From Candidatus Aminicenantes bacterium UBA6228 (GTDB taxonomy: Bacteria; Acidobacteriota; Aminicenantia; Aminicenantales; Saccharicenantaceae), in the NCBI GenBank assembly GCA_002441005.1, contig DJWO01000009.1, forward strand, positions 1-64,000: DNA of 64,000 nt. The letters run 5' to 3'. Positions 35,346-43,435 of this stretch are shown here, piece after piece. The notes under the pieces were generated by a model. The model saw only the letters and a list, made by a program, of their open reading frames with translations. It made no database searches and was not told the DNA's origin. The stretch's first letter is position 1. Each line of letters begins with the position of its first letter. Made by a program: the position numbers and the translations under genes.

Positions 35346-37452
35346 GTTTATTGCACCTTTCAGTTATTGCTTTTAATCTATTTATATTCCACAAATGCGA
35401 AGAGTTTCTTCTTTTATCGTAGGCTAAATGAAAATTTTTGGCTTGCTTCATAGTTAATCCTGCGCCATCAATCTCTCCTTTATTGAAACCTCTACCCTGA
35501 CGAAGTTTTCCATGGTGATGTCTACCTGGACATTGGACAATTGCACTAAAATTATTTTCTTTCGAAACCGGTGGCAATTCAGCGGGGATTCTAAGAACGA
35601 TGGCTTCATACGTATGTTTTTCTTCTGGCAAAAACCATATTTTCATTGTAAATTGTTCTTGCCTATTTTCAATTTCCTCTGCATCGCAAAAGTCTCGTAA
35701 AGGAACAGCCATCACCTCTTTTTCTACCTCGACATTATAGGGTCTGCTTCTGTCACGATTAAATCCTACTTCAATTTTAGTTACCCAGCGCTTACGGGGA
35801 AATTTCAACCAGAGTGCTTTTTCACTAGTAGCTGTAAAGTCCTGACGAGATAAAGCAATGATTCTGTCTTTCCAATTTGCAGGAGCTCCATTAAGATCAC
35901 CTGCATTCCACCATACCCTTTCTATCAAGATCGTAATTTTGGTCTTGGCATTAACTTTGGTCTTATCATCCACATCCACTACAGTCCAGTGAGTCTTATC
36001 GCAATAAGGCTTTGGGGGTATCGTTATAATTGTCAAGCTGTTTCCTCGGCTAATCTCAAATCCTTGCTCTATTTCACTTTCCGGTTCAACATTACAATTG
36101 ACTTGATGGTTGAATTTGACTTCAACATCGCAGTATCCATCCTTTTCGGGCAAACATCGAGGGTTCACTATTTGAATGCTTTTCAATCCAGCACTAAATC
36201 TAAAGTCCATACTTTCCAACAAATTATCATCCTTATCGTAAATACGAACAAAATACCAACCGCCTTGCCGATTTGCTAAATCATCAGGCATCTTTTGATC
36301 TATCACTCTTTCCTGCGGAGAAAATTGCGTCCGCCATCTGTTTCTGCCACTTCCTTCTTCACCAATAACGATTACTCCAACATTATCCCAGATTTGTTCA
36401 TCAGTTGCTTTAATGCAAGGCAGTTCTTCGCCAAAAAATGGGCCATTATCTTCAGAAGAATCAGGTAATTCTTTTCCTATAAGTTGGAAACTGGAACTGC
36501 CAGATTTCACCTGGATTCGTCCACCATTTGCATCAATAAATGAAATAGATGTGTTTTCGTTTTGACTCAGGATAAAGAAATGTGCTTTGTATCCGCTTAT
36601 TTGAACATCCTCTGGCACAATAGGAGCGGAAGCTGACATTTCTTCATCCCGTTTCCATTCACACGGTACTATTGCTAAGTAGTAGCCAGCAGTTGGTCGT
36701 CTAACCACTCTACCCAATCCCTTCCAGTTTTTTCGCATCTTGAAGATAAGGTAACTTCTGCCATCTTCCATAAAGGTGATTTCTATTTCTCTATCTTGTT
36801 CTCCTTCGTTCCAAGCAACTTTTACTGCACCCTTAATATATCTGAGTGGATAACGCGCCTCGTCTGAATTATCTTGCTCTATTGATTCACCATCTTGAAT
36901 AACATTTGGCGATGTAAACTCTTCAGGAACCTCAATGCCAACAATCCACTCCCGCTGTTTATTCCAACAAACGATTTCAGGCTTCCTTGTGCGTGGTTTC
37001 GTTACTCTCTCTTGCTCTATTGCGTCTTGTTTTATTGACACTCTGGATCTTCCCCCTCTCTGGCCGGGTGGTAATTGCTGCCCTTCTTGTGACCCCTCTT
37101 CTTTCTGGGTATCTTCTTTCTTTTTTTTCTCTTCTTCGGCTTTTTTTACCTTCTCCTCTTGCTCTGTCTTTTCTTCTTCCTGAGTCTCTAATTGTTCCTT
37201 TTTTACCTTCTCTTTATTATCTGTTTCTCGTGCTTCTCGCTCTACTTTTTCTTCTTCCTCCTTCAAATGTTGTTCCTCTTCAAGTTTCTTTCGCTCTTTC
37301 TGTTCTTTATACTTTTTCTGCTGCTCTTCTCGTACTTTTTCTTCTTCTTTCTTTGAATCGGACCGTTTCTTGTGCCTCTTGATAAGCACCCTAACAACAA
37401 TCACTACTGATGCAGCAGAAAACATGATGAGTATCAATATAATAATATTCAT
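35326..37452 (-). CDS. Membrane-anchored coiled-coil protein with C-terminal L13e-like domain
   Basis: A 708-residue protein. Residues about 1-22 form an N-terminal membrane helix and about 30-120 a highly charged Lys/Glu/Gln coiled coil. A beta-rich middle region (about 160-640) has no family I know. The last 56 residues, from 653, read GRGFNKGEIDGAGLTM, then DKRRNSSH and LWNINRLKAI, which closely match the ribosomal protein L13e signature found in archaea and eukaryotes. It overlaps the helicase gene by 20 bases and the two are probably translationally coupled, so this is likely a partner of the helicase. The L13e part may bind nucleic acid. No ribosome binding site better than GTAGAAG precedes its ATG. 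Confidence 0.75.
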   Translation of the reverse strand: MNIIILILIMFSAASVVIVVRVLIKRHKKRSDSKKEEEKVREEQQKKYKEQKERKKLEEEQHLKEEEEKVEREARETDNKEKVKKEQLETQEEEKTEQEEKVKKAEEEKKKKEDTQKEEGSQEGQQLPPGQRGGRSRVSIKQDAIEQERVTKPRTRKPEIVCWNKQREWIVGIEVPEEFTSPNVIQDGESIEQDNSDEARYPLRYIKGAVKVAWNEGEQDREIEITFMEDGRSYLIFKMRKNWKGLGRVVRRPTAGYYLAIVPCEWKRDEEMSASAPIVPEDVQISGYKAHFFILSQNENTSISFIDANGGRIQVKSGSSSFQLIGKELPDSSEDNGPFFGEELPCIKATDEQIWDNVGVIVIGEEGSGRNRWRTQFSPQERVIDQKMPDDLANRQGGWYFVRIYDKDDNLLESMDFRFSAGLKSIQIVNPRCLPEKDGYCDVEVKFNHQVNCNVEPESEIEQGFEISRGNSLTIITIPPKPYCDKTHWTVVDVDDKTKVNAKTKITILIERVWWNAGDLNGAPANWKDRIIALSRQDFTATSEKALWLKFPRKRWVTKIEVGFNRDRSRPYNVEVEKEVMAVPLRDFCDAEEIENRQEQFTMKIWFLPEEKHTYEAIVLRIPAELPPVSKENNFSAIVQCPGRHHHGKLRQGRGFNKGEIDGAGLTMKQAKNFHLAYDKRRNSSHLWNINRLKAITERCNKHGKLSS
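35365..35496 (-). other. L13e-like domain coding region
   Basis: This part of the 708-residue gene encodes residues 653-696 with the pattern GRGF-x2-GE-x3-AGLT-x3-A-x5-DKRR-x-SSH-x2-N-x3-LK, the pattern of ribosomal L13e. I know of no bacterial protein where it stands after a membrane coiled coil. Confidence 0.6.
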
Positions 37453-37592
37453 GATCTTCTACTTATCTTGCGTCACCGTTTCGTCTAACTTAGAGACTTC
37501 CGAAGGAGCATTGAGCGCCAGCCTCTTCTATTTTTAAATTTTCTTATTGTTAACTTCTGAAATCATTAGCCCAATTAGCACCCTACCTTTTG

Positions 37593-37886
37593 TCATCTTC
37601 TTTTGACCGAAATCAGTTTGAACTTCGGCCCTGTACTTAAACCTTCTTTTCTAAAAATAAAAATTTCTTTATTGATCAGGTCATTTCTTATTGTTCTATC
37701 ACTTACATCGCTTAATGAGATGTACACCGCCCTCGGGCTGACTGCATCGTCATTTATTCCTTTGGTTTTCAGGTAATCGTAAAATTTATCAAAGACTATC
37801 TTAAATATCTGCCATCGCCTTTCAACTTCTTCTTCTGAATTATCCCTCTTGATACATTTGAAGTGCTTAGCTTCTAATTCTTCCAT
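37593..37886 (-). CDS. Small winged-helix-like protein
   Basis: A 97-residue protein with no known family. Helices in the N-terminal half are followed by ISLSDVSDRTIRNDLINKEI and a beta-wing-like FRKEGLSTGPKFKLISV, which suits a winged helix. It is the first gene of the minus-strand defence operon, has a GAGGTGAG ribosome binding site, and lies just after a promoter with three 12-base repeats. It may be an autoregulator; this is inference. Confidence 0.6.
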   Translation of the reverse strand: MEELEAKHFKCIKRDNSEEEVERRWQIFKIVFDKFYDYLKTKGINDDAVSPRAVYISLSDVSDRTIRNDLINKEIFIFRKEGLSTGPKFKLISVKRR

Positions 37887-37897
37887 CGCCTCACCTC

Positions 37898-37960
37898 AAG
37901 TTTTATGTGATTCTTTTAAATAAATGACAACCAAAATGACAACTTAAATGACAACCGATA
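37898..37960 (-). promoter_or_regulatory. Promoter region with three tandem 12-base repeats
   Basis: On the plus strand ATGACAAC occurs at 37924-37931, 37936-37943 and 37948-37955, exactly 12 bases apart. On the minus strand each is GTTGTCAT, so a TTGTCA -35-like hexamer is part of every repeat. The first repeat is followed after 17 bases by CATAAA as a -10. The repeats could be operator sites of a regulator or iterons. Confidence 0.5.
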
Positions 37961-38119
37961 TTATACGAGCTCATAATAAGCTCCTCGACCTCTGCCCTTT
38001 GACCTGACCACCCCAAGCTCTACCAATTTAGTCATTTCTTTTAGAGCCATTTGCCTGGAGAAGCCAAAAAGGTCTTTAACCTGACCAACGGTCAGCTTTT
38101 CATTCTGAAGGAGCATCAT
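37961..38119 (-). pseudogene. Winged-helix C-terminal fragment (RecG-like/Fic-type)
   Basis: A short open frame of 52 codons reads MMLLQNEKLTVGQVKDLFGF, then SRQMALKEMTKLVELGVV and RSKGRGRGAYYELV. It matches the C-terminal winged helix found in RecG-like ATP-binding and Fic-type proteins. The frame is closed by a stop just upstream, so only the end of a larger gene remains, though a small stand-alone regulator is possible. Confidence 0.45.
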
Positions 38120-38207
38120 GCTTTGAAGAGCGCCGGATTTTCATACCCAAAGAAAGAGATGGAAATGGTCTATACTGACCCCCTCCTTATCCAAACCAAT
38201 TCGTCTC

Positions 38208-39242
38208 TTAATAATCCAGTTTATAAAGAACTACCTTGGGAATATCTTCTGCTATCTCTGCTCCGAAGAGCATACCATCTTCGACCCCGATCACTTTCAA
38301 ATCATTGGAAACCAGTTCTTGATGTAGTAACCGACCAGACTTTCTATCTACTACAAGTAGATAATGCTTTTCATCTACAGCCTTTTCCAATTCATATCTG
38401 GATATCCAGTAATCAAGGAGAATTTTTTCCGCCCCCATATAATGTATGGACCAAACCATTATTAGGTCGCTCTTTTTTGGATACTTAGGCGGAAAGTGAA
38501 GTCTAAATTCAGAGAACTTATATTTGATAAGATGATCCATTTCTATTTTGTTTTTGAATTTCCCTTCTTTAGTATAGAAGAATATTTCTATCTTATCTCC
38601 GGGATTAGTAAAGGTGACAGCAATTTCTTCGGCGGCCCGGTCGGCGGCCATAACTATATTTGAAAACATCATCCAAGCCGGGTAATCTTTTTTGCTAAAG
38701 GTACGACCTTTAAAAAAATCAGGACGCTCATCAAAAAAACTGGAAACAAAATCACCCTTCAGGTTATAAATTTCAACCTGGCGAAATGGCCCTCCTGGCT
38801 TGGAAGAAATCTGGTAAAATAAGTTATCAATCTTAGCCAGAGATCTACTAAGACCTTTTAATTTGATGTAATTTTCAATGTTCAATTCCTTATCAAGCAC
38901 GGCAATCCTGTAATTAAGCTCATCTTTTAAGTATAACTTCTGGCCATCATATAATAAAGATCCAAAAAGATTGCTGAATTCACCCGGCCCCTGCCCATAC
39001 CTTCCAACCTCTTTAATAAAGACGCCCTCGGGATTGTACTTCCTTATAAAGGAACCTCCAGCATCGGCCACATAGATGTTTCCTTCTTCATCAAGTACTA
39101 CGCCTGTCACGGTCATAAAAAGATAATCGGGTTGATTTGACCCGATAGATAAAACTTTTTTAAGCTCGGCTTCAAGCGACAAATTAAATGCCAGAAATAC
39201 CAGAATCAAGATGGGCAACAGCAATACCTTCTTTTTTATCAA
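38208..39242 (-). CDS. Secreted six-bladed beta-propeller (NHL-like) protein
   Basis: About 345 residues with a TTG start at 39242, placed by the AGGAGG five bases upstream; an earlier TTG at 39257 would put this site inside the gene. Residues 1-25 are a signal peptide ending in SLEAE. The blades show NHL-like strings (GNIYVADAGGSFIRKYNPEG, shortened here to IYVADAGG and IRKYNPEG) and GRYGQGPGEF, typical of six-bladed propellers in Bacteroidota and Acidobacteriota-like genomes. A scaffold or ligand-binding role outside the cell is likely. It is in line with a downstream small Cys-rich gene on the same strand, which is transcribed before it. Confidence 0.8.
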   Translation of the reverse strand: MIKKKVLLLPILILVFLAFNLSLEAELKKVLSIGSNQPDYLFMTVTGVVLDEEGNIYVADAGGSFIRKYNPEGVFIKEVGRYGQGPGEFSNLFGSLLYDGQKLYLKDELNYRIAVLDKELNIENYIKLKGLSRSLAKIDNLFYQISSKPGGPFRQVEIYNLKGDFVSSFFDERPDFFKGRTFSKKDYPAWMMFSNIVMAADRAAEEIAVTFTNPGDKIEIFFYTKEGKFKNKIEMDHLIKYKFSEFRLHFPPKYPKKSDLIMVWSIHYMGAEKILLDYWISRYELEKAVDEKHYLLVVDRKSGRLLHQELVSNDLKVIGVEDGMLFGAEIAEDIPKVVLYKLDY

Positions 39243-39293
39243 CGTTGCCTCCTGCAATTTGATTGGTAAAAATTCAAAAATTAATCGATGGGC

Positions 39294-39515
39294 TCAGGTG
39301 CACCGCTCAAGCCATTTAATAGCGCACTCATTCAAGCACTGTTGGTAATTTTGTCCTGAATTATTCTCAGCACACCAATCCATGCACCACTCCAAATATT
39401 CATCACAAGGTGGAACTGGCTCTGTACTCTCGGATTTAATTACAAATACTCCAGAAATCAATGTGGCCAAAAACAAGAAAATCATAATTGAATTCAAATA
39501 CCCACATTGCTTCAT
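39294..39515 (-). CDS. Small secreted Cys-rich protein
   Basis: A 73-residue protein with a hydrophobic segment at about 9-25 as signal peptide. The mature part is about 45 residues with six cysteines (PCDEY, WCMDWC, CLNEC, RCT). The spacing suggests disulfides or a metal site. AGGAA precedes the ATG. It lies 51 bases before the start of the beta-propeller gene. The family is unknown to me. Confidence 0.55.
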   Translation of the reverse strand: MKQCGYLNSIMIFLFLATLISGVFVIKSESTEPVPPCDEYLEWCMDWCAENNSGQNYQQCLNECAIKWLERCT

Positions 39516-39912
39516 TTTTGCTTCCTAAAAAATAGATTGACCTAAAAACAAGCATTGTTTTGATTTTAAATGGCAGACATCATCTCCTTCCAGTTATATC
39601 TTTTGCCTAAGCAAAAGATAAAAAAAAAAAAAAAACATCTTGTCAAGTAGTCTTTGGTTCCACAAACCATCATCAAAAAAGGCCCTACTCACCGATGAAA
39701 ATAAATTACTCAATCCCTTCTTATTTTGCCCATACTTTTGATGTGGAAAAGGGCTGCTTTGTCTGGGTTAAATATAATGAGCCAGCCGAGCGATATGAAC
39801 TGCACATTTATTAAAAAAGGAATAAGGTCTACAGGGGAACGTTTACTTATAGGATAGAGGCGCAACAGGCATTACCTGATAGGCATCTGTCCACTATCGT
39901 CCATCATTATCG
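39516..39912. other. Intergenic region with palindrome, A-tract and gene remnant
   Basis: It holds a perfect 22-base palindrome at 39598-39619 (arms ATCTTTTGC and its complement, loop CTAA), directly followed by a run of 16 A. The right part has a coding-like plus-strand remnant from 39695. The palindrome lacks a T-run on its exit side in either direction, so it is not a standard terminator. Confidence 0.5.
39695..39912 (+). pseudogene. Possible gene remnant with an in-frame stop
   Basis: An ATG at 39695 opens 39 codons (MKINYSIPSYFAHTFDVEKG and on, then YELHIY) to TAA at 39812. The same frame goes on with KVYRGTFTYRIEAQQALPD and HLSTIVHHY. It looks coding but broken. No ribosome binding site and no known family. 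Confidence 0.3.
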
Positions 39913-42900
39913 TCATTTTAGCAGGCGGACCGGACCGAGAAGACCTGATGGAACCAGCGGATCTCCCTGGCGGTAAAAGTGGTGGGTGGTAAAGGTCAGG
40001 CGTTTCGTTGGCCGCGGGCTTCCGGTCAGGAGCCATTCAGGCCAACTTCCATTGACCACGCCGTCCCAGGGCTCATTTTCATCACCTATTAGCCGGTTTA
40101 TCCACAGGTTGGCTACTTCTATTTCCAGATGGTTTCCCTTTTTTTTAATTCCGGTTAATCTGACTCTGGCCGGCTTTGTCCAGACTATTCCCTGCTCGCG
40201 CCCGTTCAGCTTGACCCTGGCCAGGCAAAAGACCTCACCCAGGTCAAGGTAGAGAGCGTCCTTTCTCGAAATTTCAACTCCTTCTGGCAGGTCAAACTCA
40301 GCAGTATAAACCGCCGTCCCGGAATAATATCTGATGCCGTCGTCCGGATGAATCGCCCAGTCTAAAAGCTCTTCAAAGACCACCTCGCCCGGGCCGCCCC
40401 AGAGCGGGTCGAATTTAACTTTCCAGGGTCCTCCTAAGGTTAATATGGCCTGGCGCTCAGGGAAATTCTTCAATATGGGCCGCCCGGAGCCGGCAATTTG
40501 ATCAGAGCTCTGATTTTTTTCTGCGGTCCTCTTTTTGGCAGTTGTCCTATTATCGGCAGCATTTTCTGGCGAGGTAGAAATCCCGGCAGAAAGATTGTGA
40601 TGGCCGGCAACGTTGCTATCTTTCTTAAAAACAATAAAAAAGCTCTGTTCTGGTTCCAGCCTGACTGCAAGCTTTACCCCGCCCTCCACGGCCTGCACTC
40701 CCTCCAGTGGCCGTCTTTCGCCTGTTAAAGGATCCCAGAGCTCAGCCCGGAGTGAACCGTCTCTAAAGGTGCAGACATCATCAACGGATTCGCCACTTCG
40801 ATTTGAGATAAAATAAATTTCCTGCCCCATTTCAGTCAGTGACCGGTGGGTGTAGCGAATTTTCCCGGACGAGCAACTAAAATCAGGTGATACCCCAATC
40901 TTTTCTAAAATCCCGGCCGTTGTCACATAATCAGGATAAAGCCGGGCTTGAAGTGGATTGGAATCGCTCTTGACCGTTTCAGGATTGAGGTCGCTACCCC
41001 AGAAAATTTTCCCTTTCCCATAAATTCTCTCTTCAGCCAGCTGGGGCTTTTCCAGGCTTCCCCACATGTTTTTAGCCAGCCCTTCCACCTCAAGGTCACA
41101 ATCAGGAAAATCCTCAAGCGAAGGCGATTTTCGAGGCGGGTTACCAATAACCGTCGCCCCTTCTTGTATCAGCTCCTCTATTTCCCTTAAAAGCTCCGGA
41201 GTCATGGTCTCAAAAGCCGGCAGCACCAGAAGCTTATAACTGGCCTCACCGGGAAAAACGATCTGGCCTTTTTCGACTTCAGCCAGTTTCATCAAAGCTT
41301 CGGGCGAACAACCATCAAATGAGAAACCTCGCTTATCCGGAAGGAATTCCGTCCCATCCATAGCATCTGGAGCTGGTCTGAAAACCTGCGGGGCACCTTC
41401 AGGAATTAGATAAAGCACGTCGGCCACCGGTTTTCCCTGAGCTAAAAGGAACTGGCATCTCGCTATGTATTCATGATAGGCCCTGACCATTGGCCACCAG
41501 GTCTGTCTGTTATCCCAGTGGACACCATAAGGACCCATGGTCATCCCGGGTTTGAGTTTTTCATCGAGCGAACTATGAGCAAAAGTGTGAAAGATAAGGC
41601 GGTTCAGCCCCTGACAGAAGGCCCAGTCAGTTTGATTTTTCATGTTACCCGGATATTTTTTCCAGGCTTCTTTCCCCTCGGCAGTAAAAGCCTCAGCCGC
41701 CACGACCGGAGCACCAGTTATATGAGCAATCGAGGTAGCCTCAATTACACTGAAAGAAGAATTGTAGCCAAAGCCATCACTCCAGAACTCACTCATCGGG
41801 ACGTCAGCCACCGCCCCCAGGTCAAAATCCGAGGCGGGATTCATGTCATAAGGCTCAATGGAAAGCTTAAAGCCATATTTCCTGCCAAACTCTTTAAACT
41901 CAAGGGCGTGATTTTCAACAATCAGCTCGCTTGAGGTCTTTCTCAGGTCCCACAAAAATCTTTCGCTTTCCTCAAGTGTTCCGACCTGGCAACCGGCATA
42001 GACCGGATAATAAGGCAGAGGGTCATAGCCACGGCGCTTGATAAATTCCTGCCTAAAGTTCTGGCTCCAGTTTTGAGCGCCCATTTCCCAGCTATCGATA
42101 TGAATCATCTTCCAGCCGCCGCCCGGCTTCGAACCGTCGGGCTGGATCCGTTCTAAGAGCGGGCCAAGGTAATGATTAAGATGAGACTCAAAGGCCTCCC
42201 GGCTGAACTTGTCACACTCAAAGCCCAGCCCGGGAAGGGGTGCCGGTCTGGTTACCGCACCATTATTCCTGGCGACAAAACGCCTGATTGTCCAGCTACC
42301 TGGCGGAATCTCCCAGTCAAGGCTGCCATCTGGCTTTAATCTGCTGGTCAGGTCAACTATCTTCTCCTTTTTGATAGCTGATCCAGCCGGCCCGCTCGCC
42401 TCAGCCGGCGGTGGAAGATAGGGCCAGACACCAGGCTGGGAAGTAAAAGGAGCCCGGTAATAGAGAGCCTTTTCCTCAATCAGGGGGATTCGGCTATCCA
42501 TTTCAGGCGTGGGAAAGGCCAGAACCGCCACATCCTGATACCAGTCTTCTCTTGCCTGTTTGAGCTCTGGAGTCAGCGTATTTTCTCCAAAAAAGGGAGT
42601 TTTGGGCCCTGGCACAGGTAGCTTCAAATCAAATTTCCCAGGACCTTTAACCCTGACTTCAGAGGAGACCAGATGCTGCATGGATTCCTCAGGCTTGACC
42701 CACGGGCCGCCGCTTCCCGCCCAGCCCGGGCCTGAGCCCATGATGATTTTTATGCCCAGCCTTTCTCCTTCTTCAACGGCCTGCTCAAAAAGTTCCTGCC
42801 ATTTCTGGCTTAAAAAATCAACCTGGCCGCGTGGCACACCCACATTGACTTCAAGAAAAAGTGCCCAGCCGATGCCGGCTTCTTTCATGGCCTCCAGCTC

Positions 42901-43140
42901 CCGGGTCATTGCTTCCCGGCTTAAGTTGCCATCCATGAAATACCAGTAAACACCGGGCCTGTATTCTGGAGGAGGCGAGGTGAAGCCCTGTTCGAGAGTC
43001 CCCTGTTTTGAAGAAGAGCAGCCTGATTCGAAGACCAGGCCAAAAACAGTCAAAATCAAGGGAATTAAAAAAATTCCGGAGCTGATTGTAATTCGCTTTG
43101 AGGTTTTAATACTGTTCATTTTTTCCGCAACTTTTACCAC
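39913..43140 (-). CDS. Exported GH106-like glycoside hydrolase (putative alpha-L-rhamnosidase)
   Basis: A 1075-residue protein. A hydrophobic signal segment at about 22-40 is followed by SGCSSSK, a possible lipoprotein cysteine, although the lipobox is imperfect. The body opens with PGVYWYFMDGNLSREAMTREL, and goes on with EAGIGWALFLEVNVGV and GSGPGWAGSGGPWV, all typical of GH106-type alpha-L-rhamnosidases. A C-terminal GH2-like sugar-binding jelly roll (LTLGGPWKVKFDP through VKLNGREQGIVW) ends the protein. An in-frame ATG at 43119 is an alternative start. A TTGACA-N18-TATGCT promoter lies at 43176-43205 on the minus strand. Confidence 0.82.
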   Translation of the reverse strand: MVKVAEKMNSIKTSKRITISSGIFLIPLILTVFGLVFESGCSSSKQGTLEQGFTSPPPEYRPGVYWYFMDGNLSREAMTRELEAMKEAGIGWALFLEVNVGVPRGQVDFLSQKWQELFEQAVEEGERLGIKIIMGSGPGWAGSGGPWVKPEESMQHLVSSEVRVKGPGKFDLKLPVPGPKTPFFGENTLTPELKQAREDWYQDVAVLAFPTPEMDSRIPLIEEKALYYRAPFTSQPGVWPYLPPPAEASGPAGSAIKKEKIVDLTSRLKPDGSLDWEIPPGSWTIRRFVARNNGAVTRPAPLPGLGFECDKFSREAFESHLNHYLGPLLERIQPDGSKPGGGWKMIHIDSWEMGAQNWSQNFRQEFIKRRGYDPLPYYPVYAGCQVGTLEESERFLWDLRKTSSELIVENHALEFKEFGRKYGFKLSIEPYDMNPASDFDLGAVADVPMSEFWSDGFGYNSSFSVIEATSIAHITGAPVVAAEAFTAEGKEAWKKYPGNMKNQTDWAFCQGLNRLIFHTFAHSSLDEKLKPGMTMGPYGVHWDNRQTWWPMVRAYHEYIARCQFLLAQGKPVADVLYLIPEGAPQVFRPAPDAMDGTEFLPDKRGFSFDGCSPEALMKLAEVEKGQIVFPGEASYKLLVLPAFETMTPELLREIEELIQEGATVIGNPPRKSPSLEDFPDCDLEVEGLAKNMWGSLEKPQLAEERIYGKGKIFWGSDLNPETVKSDSNPLQARLYPDYVTTAGILEKIGVSPDFSCSSGKIRYTHRSLTEMGQEIYFISNRSGESVDDVCTFRDGSLRAELWDPLTGERRPLEGVQAVEGGVKLAVRLEPEQSFFIVFKKDSNVAGHHNLSAGISTSPENAADNRTTAKKRTAEKNQSSDQIAGSGRPILKNFPERQAILTLGGPWKVKFDPLWGGPGEVVFEELLDWAIHPDDGIRYYSGTAVYTAEFDLPEGVEISRKDALYLDLGEVFCLARVKLNGREQGIVWTKPARVRLTGIKKKGNHLEIEVANLWINRLIGDENEPWDGVVNGSWPEWLLTGSPRPTKRLTFTTHHFYRQGDPLVPSGLLGPVRLLK

Positions 43141-43175
43141 GGCCTTGACAACAAATTTAAAAATTTTACTTTCTC

Positions 43176-43205
43176 AGCATAAGCTGCCAGAAGACGGCCT
43201 GTCAA
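43176..43205 (-). promoter_or_regulatory. Promoter of the GH106-like gene
   Basis: On the minus strand TTGACA (43200-43205), an 18-base spacer and TATGCT (43176-43181), 36 bases before the first ATG of the GH106-like gene. Confidence 0.5.
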
Positions 43206-43312
43206 GGAATTTAGCCTCATTTTGAGCCAGAAGACAAAAGCTTTTCATGTAGATTTTCTCGTGAGGCAACGAATCAGCTTTGGGCAGATTTTAGATGAGT
43301 CAATTCGTTTAT

Positions 43313-43342
43313 TTGACAGTTCTTCTAAGCAAACTTTATAAT
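43313..43342 (+). promoter_or_regulatory. Consensus promoter of the isomerase-like gene
   Basis: TTGACA (43313-43318), an 18-base spacer and TATAAT (43337-43342), a perfect match to both sigma-70 boxes. The leader to the start codon would be about 90 bases. Confidence 0.7.
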
Positions 43343-43435
43343 CGGGCCAATGGTTATTGCCTTCTAAATAACCCAAGGATTTTAATGGCAAGCAGATTAA
43401 AGTAAATTAATATTTAGAGGAGAAAGAATATATGG

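Noticed and set aside
35326..37452. Reading the coiled-coil protein as ZorA-like
   Set aside because: It has only one membrane helix and no MotA-like region, and no ZorB partner is present.
38051..38488. 145-codon plus-strand frame
   Set aside because: It overlaps the winged-helix fragment and the end of the beta-propeller gene on the other strand, both with better support.
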